From: Trichoplusia ni
Lineage: Eukaryota; Arthropoda; Insecta; Lepidoptera; Noctuidae
Direction: 5' to 3'
NCBI RefSeq assembly: GCF_003590095.1
Contig: NC_039490.1
Span: 6,279,834 to 6,343,833 of the forward strand
DNA length: 64,000 nt
Shown here in pieces: positions 33,708-45,856 of this stretch. Every line of letters starts with the position of its first letter. Position 1 is the stretch's first letter. The notes under the pieces were generated by a model. The model was given only the letters and a program-made list of their open reading frames with translations, was not told where the DNA came from and searched no databases. The position numbers were made by a program, and so were the translations under genes.

Positions 33708-35151
33708 GTAAGTTTCTAATAACCTTTTTATTTTCTCGTTTGTGTACTGATAAAGGTGGTGCAGGTATGCGGGTTGGCTTCAACGCACGTTTGTAATTAG
33801 TTTGGTGTTGATTTTCGAGCCGAGAAACTTTGGTTTGGTCGGCACGAAGTAAACATATGACACTATAAATAAGTGGTTTCCATATAGGTATACATCTTAT
33901 TGGAAAACTTGTTGTGGATGACGGTGCTTGGTTGGGTGTATTATAGTTTTTCCAGGGTAGTATCGTGTTATAAACAGTTGTTTTAGATTGATAAATCATT
34001 GATGCATGTTTAATGTTTAGAGGTCAAAACTTTCAGTTTGTGTATATACAAACAAGGTATCTAAATATTTTATGTTTTTCATAATTTAAATGTTATCAAA
34101 ACTTCAAGCATATCGTATTTTTTCATCAATATTATTATATCATAAAATATAAATATAATATCTTATTATAAAATAGGTTTTATTGGTCACAGTTGTGTGT
34201 TTTGAGTAGAAAAAGCTTAATCTACTATGTTATTATTATGGTTTTGCAAAACCTATTTAATCCATCATACTAATAATCAGCTTAGTATAAATAATTTTTA
34301 TGAATCAGCTTTCATCCTTAAATTAAATCATATTCTTTTTATTTATTTTATAGTTTGTGTATGCACGAATGGTAAAAAAAACCTAATCTTTTAAAATTTA
34401 AAATGGAATAATTAAATTTATGTACTTAACCTACCTTTTTACCATAGATAATTTTGTTAAAGTGGATAATAAAAGATTCACTCTCAGACTGTCTATTTTA
34501 AAACTTATAACATTATATTATAACAACATAGACCCATCAAAACACATTCTAGTTTAAAAATGGGTTTATTAAGTATGCTACAGATGACAATCGATTAATT
34601 TTAGATAATAATTTAAGTGACAAAAGTATTATTAGACATTATCCCTAATATACATGAATACTCGTATATCCTCATATTGACTTCAATTTCAAGACAATTT
34701 AAATATAAGATATTTTTTTACTATCATTACAACTAGATTCTTCATAAAATATATTTTTTTCTCATTTCTAAGATCATAAAAAATTATCACTATAAATTAT
34801 CCTTATAAGTACTGATGTACACTACAATTAAACTTAAATTTCCTGTTTCCTTTATATCAAGAAACTGGTTATTTGTCATGTATAATGTTACTGTATTTGT
34901 TTTAGGATATGGACCCTAAATTACTAATATTATTTAGTGGAATATGCATTAAAATGAAACAATTCTATAACTCAAGTATTTTTCAGTAATGTACCACAGG
35001 GAAGGAGAAACAAAAGTATTTTTAAGGTTATTTTTTTTGAATTCAGGGAATTTATTTATTAAAATTATCGATGTATCTTGGGTGTCGACTGACACTTTCA
35101 AATTTTTCCTTACTGCATGTTGACACTTAGATATATTTTGTTTCATATGCA
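33708..35151. other. Intron-like AT-rich DNA
   Basis: No gene or repeat recognised; only chance ORFs. Confidence 0.4.
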
Positions 35152-35375
35152 CCTGCACGGTTAGCCGAGTGGATGAGGTCATCACGCTAAATCCACTTTG
35201 AGCAACGTGTCGCGGGTTCGATCCCCGCGTAGGATAAGCATTTGTGTGATCCAGGAATGCTTGCTCTGAGTCTGGGTGTCCTTGTGCATGTGAATTGTAT
35301 GTTTGTGAAATACGCCGCGACACAAGGATAAAATTCCTTAGTGCGGGAGTCGTTTTTTTTTAAAGAAAAAAAAAA
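35152..35375 (+). mobile_element. tRNA-derived SINE, full-length-looking copy
   Basis: The head is a tRNA-like sequence with A box GGTTAGCCGAGTGG (35159-35172) and B box GGTTCGATCCC (35215-35225), both good RNA polymerase III promoter elements. The body matches the copy in NF-YA intron 8 (16503-16688) in reverse. The element ends in a T run followed by an A run at about 35352-35375. ORFs on either strand here are not genes. Confidence 0.85.
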
Positions 35376-38300
35376 TCTCGTGTATAACAACAGGTAACCT
35401 ATCTTCGCCTTGGATTATTATGCGTAAAGTACCACCTTTGGTACCAGTTAAAACTTCAAAGGAACCTATTATGACTAATGCATTGATAAGCAATAGATGT
35501 TTTCAAAGTCCGTTATAATATTATTGTTTTATAGGTAGATATCTAAAAGTATATTTTTTCCGCACGTTTTGAAAGTATAACGATGTTGAAAAACACCTTG
35601 CACCTCCTCCAAAGTGTAATTACCCTCTTTGTTTAAAAAAACGGATAAACTCAAAACCACTTATTTTTCTAATGAAAATATTACTTTATATTTCCAAGTT
35701 TTGAGCAGGTATGGTATACTTTATTACTGCTGAGATCAGAATATCTAAAACCTGACGCCGTTTTTCGGCATTCAAGACCTACACAATGAGACCAACAAAT
35801 CAGGATTACTTTATTCGTCAATATTATACTTGTTAAAGTGAAGAGACACAATTTGAATGAACTTAGATTGCTTCGCAGATTGTCGGCGCGAGTCGACACT
35901 CGACAAACGAGTGTATCATCAAATGTCGCAGGCACCGTTACCACCAGCCATTGTGGAGAACGAACACCGAAACGCATAACGGCAACCAGGCATTGTTTTC
36001 TGCGTATACGCACGCAACTATTAACTTAAAGCTACTTACATTCTAGATGATATACTTAATTATAACGGAATAGTGCTTGTTCACATCGTATGCTAATAAC
36101 AATTTGTTTACACTCTTTATTGTATTCTTCTTTTCTATTTTATGAATGGGATAACTTGATTGAAGAAAATCAGTCATTTTGAACACTGCTTATACTTCAA
36201 AAACTTAAATACGCATACACAGTACATTGTTCAACATTGAAATGCTTAAAAAATCCTAAACATTATTTCATATGACGTGATTAAAGGGACTAAGATAAAA
36301 TAATAGATTTTTTATTTTAATATGTGTTTCTTGAATAGTTCACACAGTAATTACTCAGGCGGTGCTATAAATATTGAGATTCAAATAACTATATCTCCCA
36401 AATAGAATTTATCTCACTTAACAAGTCACGTATAACCGATTTGATAAAATTTAGTAATCTCTATGATAATAAATGTCATCCCTGTCGAACTTAGTTTGTT
36501 GGCTGATATCACCGATAAGTTCACTAGACAGTGTTCTTTTATCATCACAAGAATAATTCTAAGATATAGAACAGATGATAAGATGTTTCCAATTTAAATA
36601 TCGTCTCTATGATCACATGTCGTGTCTAAAAAGACTAGACATTGTGTCATAACATTAAAAAGGAAAACTTCAAAATGTATGGAAATTAAATTTCTTTTCG
36701 AATTGTGCGGTGAATTGATTAGCAGTTCAGTAGTTATAGCTCTATAATAGACATACCTCCTCTACCCATCCAAGCCTACATTTATACTTACACGAAAGTT
36801 ATTCCTAATCCTGATGTTCCCAATATTAAAATTTGTTTTAAATTGCGCCGGAAGAAAATCTGTATTCCCGTCCCTTTGTACTATTAGTACAGGAGAAATT
36901 AACATAAACTACAGTTAGTCGTTATACCAAACATCTAGTCCACTTTTTCCTTCTATCCTTCGCATTTATTCTGTATTTCTATCGTATGTTTTTATTATTG
37001 AGTATTCCCTCACTTCTGCCTACCACAGTTACTGCTTAGCTCTGTAATTATGGCTTTATTACCCTCAGGATCAATGTACAATTATGGTGTACGGGAAATC
37101 CCGAGTATTAAAAGGGCGTTAGAAAAACAACTACAAAGTACATGAGGTTTTTTTTTCATTATTTAATAGCATTTTATATTCGCCACTTTTAGTTAAAGGG
37201 AGATACCAAAAAATGATGTGGATATTTGACCATCGAGTGTAGACAATAATTTAAAAAGTTGTATCGTTTCCCTTGGCCAAAATCGCGCGAACGTGACTAA
37301 AAAATAACCTTCAACGGCTCTTACGTTTCTTAAATACTCAGGGTGTATTGGTGATTAAAAATGTATGGCTTTAAATTATCGGAAATTAAATATTTCAAGT
37401 GCGTATCCGTCAGATAACGTTACCCTTGAGGGTCTTTCAGACTTTGGAAGACATTGACCTTACAAATTACCTTATCGTACAAACTAGGAACTTACTAGGA
37501 ACGTTGTCATTTCATATTGATTTGTCATGAAGAACAAACAGTCATTAAACTAGGAACTTAGGTACATATGGTCGATACTTGAAGAGGTCAATGCTTGCAA
37601 CGCAATAACATTGATATGCTAATATATAGCTAATATATCCAAATGATAGCGAACTTTAGAACGGGTCCAAAGTAACAGCAGTAATTAGTACGCAAGCTTA
37701 GGCTACTACGCTGTTTATTTAATACGTTATACCGACAAGTTTGTAAACATTATAGTCAGTCTTTCTTGATACCGATTACCCGCTTGGTAATGTAACTGCC
37801 GGCCTGCCAGTAATTCTTATTGTGATATTGTCTTTTGTGGAAGCGAGACCACGCAACTCGCATCCACAATTGCAAGTTTTGCCTCAAAAGTGAGATGGTC
37901 GTCGTGGTAAACCATCTGTATCCCTCAATGCACGTAGACCTCTTTCCCAGACCATACTTAAACACAAAATTTCCTTTAAATACTCCTTGGAGTCACTCTC
38001 GACAATTTTAAACTTTCTACTTCATTACGAAGTTATAAAACCCAGTTTTCTAAAGTAACTTTATTAAATTAAGGTTGTCCAACGAGACAGTAGTTTGCAG
38101 GTAATTAAAATATCACTCGAGGGCTAGATGACAGCGGAATTTAAGTATTTTCACCTCTTTAGAATATTTTCCAGGCTTTTCTTGCAACAGGCCAATATTA
38201 ACTGTAGTCAAATTTACTCAGGTGCCTTTCCTATTGCAAATAATTACGTAACTTTGTCATGTGATATTTGCTAGATGGCTTTAGCTACATAGGTATGGCA

Positions 38301-38802
38301 TGTAATTAAATAAATGAGAAACAATACGCTCTAATTATAAAAGTCACTAGTTATGTTTTTAATAAAACTTGACCAGTTTTGTCTGATAAATGTCATTCAA
38401 GTTTATATGAGACGAAATTTTTATAACCAAAAATGAAACGCGCCCTAGATAATTTCTAAAAGCAATAACACTTATTATTGTTATTGTTTCTGTTAAAATA
38501 CTTTCCCTTCTACGAAGAAACGGGTTTAAAAAGCCTTAATATTTGAAGCCAATTTGCAATTTATCTACCATTTATTATTTTTCTTTGAAACTGTTTAATA
38601 TCTTTCGCAATTACGTGTTGTGTGCGTAAATGGCGATAGTATTACGCACGTGTTGAGATACCATACTTTGTATTACGCTTCAATGTTTATGTTTTTATTA
38701 TAATCCTCGACTAGATAATGTAAGGTAAACAGAGGTACAACTTAGCTGTACTCTGTTTCTGTTACATTTCCATCCACCGTTGGTCAATCTCATTCGCAAA
38801 CA
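35376..38802. other. Intron-like AT-rich DNA
   Basis: Only chance ORFs (for example around 35681-36029 and 37756-37965). No repeat recognised. Confidence 0.4.
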
Positions 38803-39088
38803 TCCTACTACTATTATAAAGGCGAAAGTTGATGTATGGATGTTTGTTACTCTTTCACGTAAAAACTACTGAATGGATTTGAATGAAACTTTACCACAAT
38901 ATAGCTTATACATCAGAATAATTCATAGGCTACAATTTTTGAGGTTTCTAATGTGAGGTCGTAAAAAAACTCATTTTTTGCGCTTACATTGCAAACGCTG
39001 ACTGAATCCTACAAGATAGATAGAAGGCAGGAATAAATAATAACTTATATCTTCTAACCACGCGGACGAAGTCGCGAGCAACAGCTAG
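38803..39088 (+). mobile_element. Complete non-autonomous Helitron, about 286 bp
   Basis: Begins TCCTACTACTATTATAAAGG after an A and ends CACGCGGACGAAGTCGCGAG...AACAGCTAG followed by T. A 5' TC, a 3' hairpin (CGCGGAC/GTCGCG with one bulge) and a terminal CTAG inserted between A and T are diagnostic. The interior (GGATGTTTGTTACTCTTTCA, CTACTGAATGGATTTGAATG) is the widespread lepidopteran Helitron text. No coding capacity. Confidence 0.9.
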
Positions 39089-41158
39089 TTAGACAATAAA
39101 TTAGGTAGACTATATTTTTTTAATCTTTGAATATGCCGTTAACATGTAAAGTCATATTTTATTTCATAGTGACATTCGCCTTATTATTTTATACACAAAA
39201 GAAACGAAATTGTATATTTCTTTGCATATCACGTTCTACCCGTACAAAGACGTGAAAGCAAGCACTTAGCAGCTATTTTTCAAGTCGATAATGATCCCTT
39301 ATTATTCTAAATGTCGCTTCATGTCATTTTAACGTCACGTTTTAGACATAACTTTTGCGATTTACGATTTTTGTAGCTGTTATTAAACAAATTACTTATC
39401 AATTTGGATGAGCTCACTTTTTTACGCCCATTTTTATGGTGTGACTGGTGACCTGGTGAGGTACCGTTTATTTCGTTTCACAATATTTCCTATTCACTTC
39501 TTAAACTCAACAAGCAATGCAAAGTCTAGCCGAATAGGCTTTTCAATAACAATTAAATGCAAAAGTCGTAAATTTATACAGCTAACTATAACTAAGATTT
39601 CACCTCTTGTCGTAAGCTATCTGTTGACAGGTGTTAGCTGGCGAGGTTACAGGGATCATAATGCCATGCAATCTACGTGAACATGCGTACAATCGTACAT
39701 ACGTAGTAACAGCTTGTTCAGTCCCATTTAAGAGCCCAATTTACCATTTGTAACATGTCCGGCCGTTTCACCCACGCTTACCTTTAGAAAGTCGATGGGA
39801 GCTGTGATTAATACTTAGGTTTCGGCGCCGCCCGTACTCGCATTGTTCCCACACCACAATAGGATTATAGGATACGAATATAAAGGCATTTTCACTTCCG
39901 CACCACGAGGATTTGGCGTGGCGATCATAGATACGAGCCCACTAAACCGCTTCTAACTCGCCGAAATATATTACCGGTGTAACCTACTAAAATGTTTTAT
40001 GTTGCCCATTGTGAGTTTCGTACAGCGAATTCAATCGATTTACTAGCTTTCGATTTACCTATTGAAATGTCAAAGTAAAATAAAGTATAATATATAATAT
40101 TATTATATAGCTTTAAAGAAATATTTAATAAACATTTTCATACCCACAATTTGCAATCGTATTTGTAGTCCAGGAGATACATTTTATTCCCGAGCAATTT
40201 TCTCTTCAATATCAAAGTTTAAACGGTCTCGTAACGAGTTTTCAAGTAGCAAGTTTAATTAACAAACGCTAAATCTGTTGTGCCGCGTGTTTGCTGGTGA
40301 GCTCCGTTTATAGCTCAGCCAGCTAGTCGTGTGAACCGGATAACCAACTGACTATCCGACATTTCTCAAATCAATTCAAAAAAAATCAAATAGAATGCTG
40401 GGCTATGTCCAAATTTCGTGTTCCTAAATCAGGGTCTAAAATAGTACATACAAACTCAATGAGGTATTACTGGATACTCAAGGAAACCTTGTAAGCTTAT
40501 GTCTGAGATTTTATTATAATAAGCGGATTTGACGTTCGGTCGAGGCGGCTCAACTCTGTCTCGACTGTTCAAGGAGAATCGGGTTTCAATGTAAATCTAG
40601 ATTGTTTTGCTCCACTCGTATTTCTTATGCCTTTCCGTTACCACAAATTAATATCATAATAGAAGTTAACGACAGCTGTTCCAAAAAAATATGTAATCAT
40701 TTTATAGTTTAAGGATGGCATATTTTGGGTGGCATGTTTAGGCAAGTCTCCTCAATTTGTTAATGAGTGTGCCTTCTTCGTGTTACCTCCGTCGCGCGGG
40801 TTTCATCGTCGAGGCCTTTACGGTTCGGTTTCATGAAACGGAGACATGCTTCACGGTAATGGTGGCTCTTAGCAAATGAAAACTCGATTTTTACGACGCT
40901 TTCTGCGAAATTACTTGGCAGTAAAAGCCGAAAAATATTAAAATTGCGACGTTGTCTCGTGTCCCCAGTCTTTAATTTTTGGTCGCTTGACTTTTAATAT
41001 TGAGGTTTCATTATCAGAATTTAATAAAATGTCTTCGTAAATGCTTCCTTTGAACAATCTTTTGTTCGTTGATATTTATGTGACGTCCAACCAAATTGCT
41101 TAGGCTTCGATCAATTTATTTATCATGTTGTTTTATGATAATGTTTCGTTGTTGGTAG
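39089..41158. other. Intron-like DNA upstream of the 41-kb exon
   Basis: No gene recognised. The 90-codon frame at 39408-39680 has no supporting splice or start features. Confidence 0.4.
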
Positions 41159-41350
41159 GGAATGCATGTCATGTACCCGGAGCCGGCGTCGCAATACCAC
41201 AGCAGTCAAGCCCCGTGCCAGTCCGATTACCAGCCGGCCACATCGCCGGCTTTCCAGCAACCAGCCAAGAAGCGCCGCGTACTGAGCCCTTACCAACATC
41301 AACCACAAAACGGAATACCACATATACAGCTTGACAACACCGGCTACAAG
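41159..41350 (+). CDS. N-terminal (or internal) coding exon of a probable nuclear regulator
   Basis: Acceptor TTGGTAG|GGA and donor CTACAAG|GTGAGC bound 192 nt in phase 0. The frame has an ATG at 41162 directly after the acceptor and encodes 63 residues. The peptide is rich in Gln, Pro, Tyr and Ser (MYPEPASQYHSSQAP) and has a basic motif, PAKKRRVLSPY, resembling an SV40-type nuclear localisation signal. GC content is well above the flanks. Its character suggests a transcription regulator with a disordered N-terminus, but I do not recognise the family. It probably follows the noncoding exon ending at 33707, across a 7.5-kb intron. The next coding exons are not found in the window, so the gene likely continues beyond 64 kb. 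Confidence 0.6.
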
Positions 41351-44300
41351 GTGAGCATACAATTATTAAAATATATTATGTACCTACTTCAGAAAACTAA
41401 ATAAGGTTTAAGGTGATTTTTATTTCTAAACGGCAACAAGCTAGCTTGATAATGATTCTATCACAATTTCCTTTCCCAATGGTTCCTCAGTCTAATAAGT
41501 AAAAACCTTTTAGATGTGAAATAAAAGAGAAAAAAGCTGAATGTTTATATTTTCTCGTTTTCATTTATAACTTTTCTTTAATTTAATGTTTCATTTTCCT
41601 TATTTCTGTATCAAGCGTCTGGTTATTGTCACCTTGACGATTTTAACAAGCCTCGTTAAAATTTTGGCCCTTAAATTTAACGACACAACAAACAACTGTA
41701 ATGATTACATTTATTTCGACTGGTAAATTCAAATGTACAAAATGTTACAAAACAGCTTTCTAGTCATAGAAAATAAGGTTTAGAGAAACAAAATAACGCC
41801 TGAGAAATTTGGACTAAAAGAATCACATACTTAGTTTAAAATATTACTACTCTGCTTTCTTGATTCAGTTATACTGCACTTTGTATTTTTCTCTGTACAC
41901 AATATATCACTTTGGCACCAGTCTTTGTCTCCGGTGAAAATGTGAGAACATAACATAACGTGACGGGAAAGCAAAGAATTAACACTTTCTATGCAACCAC
42001 GACGATTTCGATTCACGGAAAATTCCATATATTGTATGAAATGCGAATCATAAGCGTAGGAAAGGTTACTTGTTGTGTTTCAATAATGTTTATGTCCTAG
42101 TGTAATCAAACCAGTGGTCGCAGTCACCTCTGTCACCGATAAACTGGTTCTTCTAAGGGTGTGTCCAAACATTGTTACAAATATTGTTGCTATGATTGAA
42201 ATAAAACTTGATAACAAAGATATATGTACCTATTACAATGTATGGTGAGATGTTCAACAATTTTTTAAATGCAGTGAGTCACTATACAGTTGTAATATAC
42301 TTATCAAAATTAGTGACTAAAAGGACTACGTAGAAATGTTAAATATAATCTACCTTTATCAAATTATTATTTTCCCCATCCTTACAGTGACGGAAAATCC
42401 CCACGGAGTGCTCTGATAAATTCATATTACATTATTTTTCAAGTTAACGACACGACATCACGACTACATTACCATTTATTTCATAGCACGAACGTTCTCT
42501 GTATGATTTCTTATCTGATGTATCTAGTCTTTTCGTATACTATATCAAAATTGATACAAGATTTCCCAACGAAAGCGAATGTCACATCAAGTCATATTTC
42601 AAGTTAATTTTGCGTGGCGCAAACCCGAGCACTCGATGAATATGTAATTGCGTCAACACTGGCTCCACAAAGAAGGGCGCGGTGCCTTACTACACTTATT
42701 TTCATGTAAATTGGTGGCCATAGAGATCGTGTAGACTGTAGTGGAATCACTGCGATATTAATTTAGCAAACGCGAGAATAATTCAGACTTCTTTGATGAA
42801 TGAATTTTTTTTAGAGACACGTTTCGAAGCATGTGATGCGGACATCTTGTGCTCTATCTAAAATAGTTCGGTACATTTTATTTACTTTAGATCCAAAATT
42901 TTAAAATGGAACGGAATTTATTTTAATAAATATTTTATGACCAGTTTCGTTTTATGTTTTGCTCACGTTTGCTCTTCAGAATATAATCAAAACAATACGT
43001 TTCTCTGCAATTCCGTTCCTCCAGAGCCGGTTAAATAAATCGCTGTGTTATTGTGGCTCCTTTTTCTTTCTAGAAGAAATATTTCATGACTTTAATTGAT
43101 TTCCCAAGAGTGAATCGCAATGTTTACTGCAAGAACAGGGCGAACTAGTTTTGACGTTATTAAATGTAAGAAAACTTGAATGTTTGGAACGCTCTAGATT
43201 TGAACGACAAAGGTGGAACTTATTAAAACTCAAAATCTCGCTTCTGCGTAATGATACTGATGATTTACAAAACAATAAGTATGATAATGAGTAGTACCAT
43301 TTCTTGAAGTTTGCCAAATAACCCATTATTCGAGTGAGCAGCGACTTTCCAAAACAGCCGGCAATAATTTAAAACCCAGCCCCCTGTGTTCGCGAAATTT
43401 ACAATATGCAGTGGCGCATCTGTCGCGAGATGGTCTTTTTACCGTTAATCAACATCTGGGGCACTTTTGAAAGTATCGCGCGGCATGCCAGCTCGCTTCA
43501 CGACTCAACCGAAATTGGTTTGCAGTCCTTTATTGTGTTAAATACACAATTTCCGAATTCTGCCTTAGTGTTTACTTGACACTGTTTTTGATTCAATATT
43601 AGTCTGAATTCGAATAAAACTGTTTTCTGTTACAAACTGTGAATGAGTTTAGTTCGTAACCTTTTTAGTTTGTTGTATAATTGGAACTGGAAAATAAGAT
43701 TTTTATGGTTTTTAATGTAAGAGGTTTGGTAGGTGATTTTCGTAACTTTATCTTAATAAGTTTACGTGGAAGGTAACCCACACACTTGCGTTTTGGATGC
43801 ATAAAGCAGGCAGTTTTATTAGTTTTAAAATATAAGTATTACTGAAAGTGGTTTCCTTCTTAAATTCTTCTCAGCAAACCCGAACACAAAAGAATATGCC
43901 TTTCGAAAACTTCATTGCCGTTTCCAAGCAAAAAGTAGTGCCTATTATATTGTGCAAACTTGCAACACTGTGCAAATTGCCGTTCTCAATTTACTGTAAA
44001 AGCCAAATAGCTTTTGTTTAGTCAATGCATCTTTGTTTGCGACCCACATTGAATTTAGTTTTCATTCTGTCATGTGATCAGCGCAGTTGTTGCGTGATAC
44101 CGTACAATGAGCTCTTAAAGCGAGTCGTACGCTTCCAACTAGCGTTCATTAGAAATAATTGAGAGGACATACGATATTCTCCTAGTAAAATATAACACGG
44201 CATTAATTATCGTCACGTACTTACCGACCGATTAATAAATACTTCATTTCGCGTGGGTGTCGAAGTTAACTTTTATTGACAATTCAATTGTGTTTGTATT

Positions 44301-45599
44301 GAAAAACAGTCGCGGTATTCCGAGGTGAAAAATAATATAAATGTTTGCGTAAGCGAGTAGCACGGCACGTGGATGGGAGGCGAGGCCTCGTGATGCCACA
44401 ACGTGAGCGGGAGCCGGCGCGGGAAAACATAACTGGGAACAACTCGAGGGAAAATGTCACATTGGACACAATGTTACCAGCACGCATTATCTACCTGAAA
44501 GTTTTTTGAAGACGACCTGGTTACGGTTTTGAAAAACATTATTATCAAGACTGAAATTTTATAGAGGCGCATTGTCTTTCAATAAGAAACAGATCTGATC
44601 TATTGTGATTGTTGGTAGGCTTCCTTTTCCGATCTAAGGCTCTAAGTTGTCTCATTAGATCTAATTGAGCCAAAAATATTTTGGCTTATTTGATGCACAT
44701 CAGCCGCACGTTTTTTATGGCAAGTTTTCATCGAAAACATGTAATAGTTAAATCCAGTTCCAAATTATTTTTACATATCAAACATTTCGTGAATAACAAT
44801 TTAATCAGAACTATAAGAGTAAGCACATTGAATAAAGTACTTTACCGAGATCGTGTTTAGGTTTAATTTTGTGTGTATCGGCGAGTGACGCAATAGTGTT
44901 TGTTTACGTGGAGCAGAGTGGCTACGTGCATTTAGCGAGCGACTGGTACGACGTTGCCAAGTCGTGCTTGTGCCAAATTTGGCATCGCGATGATGGTTGC
45001 CTACCGAAGCCCGCAACGGCACGACCACTTTTTGCCAGTTACGAGAATTCAGCATCACCACCAAATCTTGTTTTTGATGTGACAACTGGACTCGGGACCG
45101 GCTGTCGAGATTGTCGCGATAAATACAAGCACTGCTGTGGTTAATCTGGTTTTAAAATTATTTCTGGTTCGCAAAGTTCTTTAAAGTTTTATTTTTATTG
45201 ACGTAACTAGTAGTTACATTGCAATAGTTTCGTCGCCAATCTAAATAAATAAATGCGTCCAACAATTGAATGTCATGATTATCTTATTGTCAGAGCGACG
45301 TTGCCACTCGGCGAACTTTAGTGGCGATTTTGCGGATGGCTGCTTATACAAGAAAAAATGCTCTGCATCTCTTGCTCTTGCGCATCGGGTCAGACAAGAG
45401 GGGGAATATAACGAAGGACAGTTGCTCCCGGATGTTGCGACAGACGCCGACAATCTTGTATAATTCTGCTCGTATTTCCTGTTTTATGGTACTTGTATTA
45501 ATTGGAAAAACCAAGGTTTTGCTTCAAGCAAGTAGTTTTATTTTAATTAAATTGAAAAATGTTTATTATAAGTCGTTTCTCTCGTAAGTGCTCTGTTTT
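41351..45599. other. Intron-like AT-rich DNA
   Basis: No exon with convincing splice sites found. A CACGTG E-box occurs near 44366 in a slightly GC-richer patch (44340-44440). Confidence 0.35.
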
Positions 45600-45856
45600 A
45601 TCAGATGTTTTCTTAATTAACTTGACATCTGTCTACAACAATGTCGAGCCAATAAAAACCCTTATCGATGCGTGAATGTGTGAACGTACGTTTATACTGA
45701 ACAAGAAGCCGAGGGAACACACGCCTTGACATCATTTGCAAATCCAGCGCGAAGGATCTCTTGTTTTTGTTCGCAAGTTAGCGTTGCATCGTGTTTGTGC
45801 AATGAAGATTTCGTGATGTGATGTGATGGGCGAATTGGCACCGACGGACCATACAG
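45600..45856 (+). promoter_or_regulatory. Possible alternative promoter and short first coding exon
   Basis: A 5'-UTR-like stretch precedes an ATG at 45826 that opens MGELAPTDHT and meets a fair donor, CATACAG|GTCAGT (exon end 45856, phase 1). Tiny upstream ORFs precede it (ATG AAG ATT TCG TGA, ATG TGA). If real, it could be an alternative start for the gene with the 41-kb exon. No partner exon is visible. Confidence 0.2.

Noticed and set aside
35159..35225. A functional tRNA gene
   Set aside because: A and B boxes are present, but no complete cloverleaf or tRNA 3' end follows; the sequence continues into a repeat body found elsewhere, so it is a SINE head.
34949..35390. Minus-strand ORFs of 124 and 67 aa
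   Set aside because: They overlap the SINE at 35152-35375. The similar peptide at 16529-16726 is the other SINE copy read in its corresponding strand.
44284..45587. Cluster of 65-94 aa ORFs on both strands
   Set aside because: Overlapping frames in opposite directions with no domain, start context or splice support; treated as chance ORFs in a GC-richer patch.
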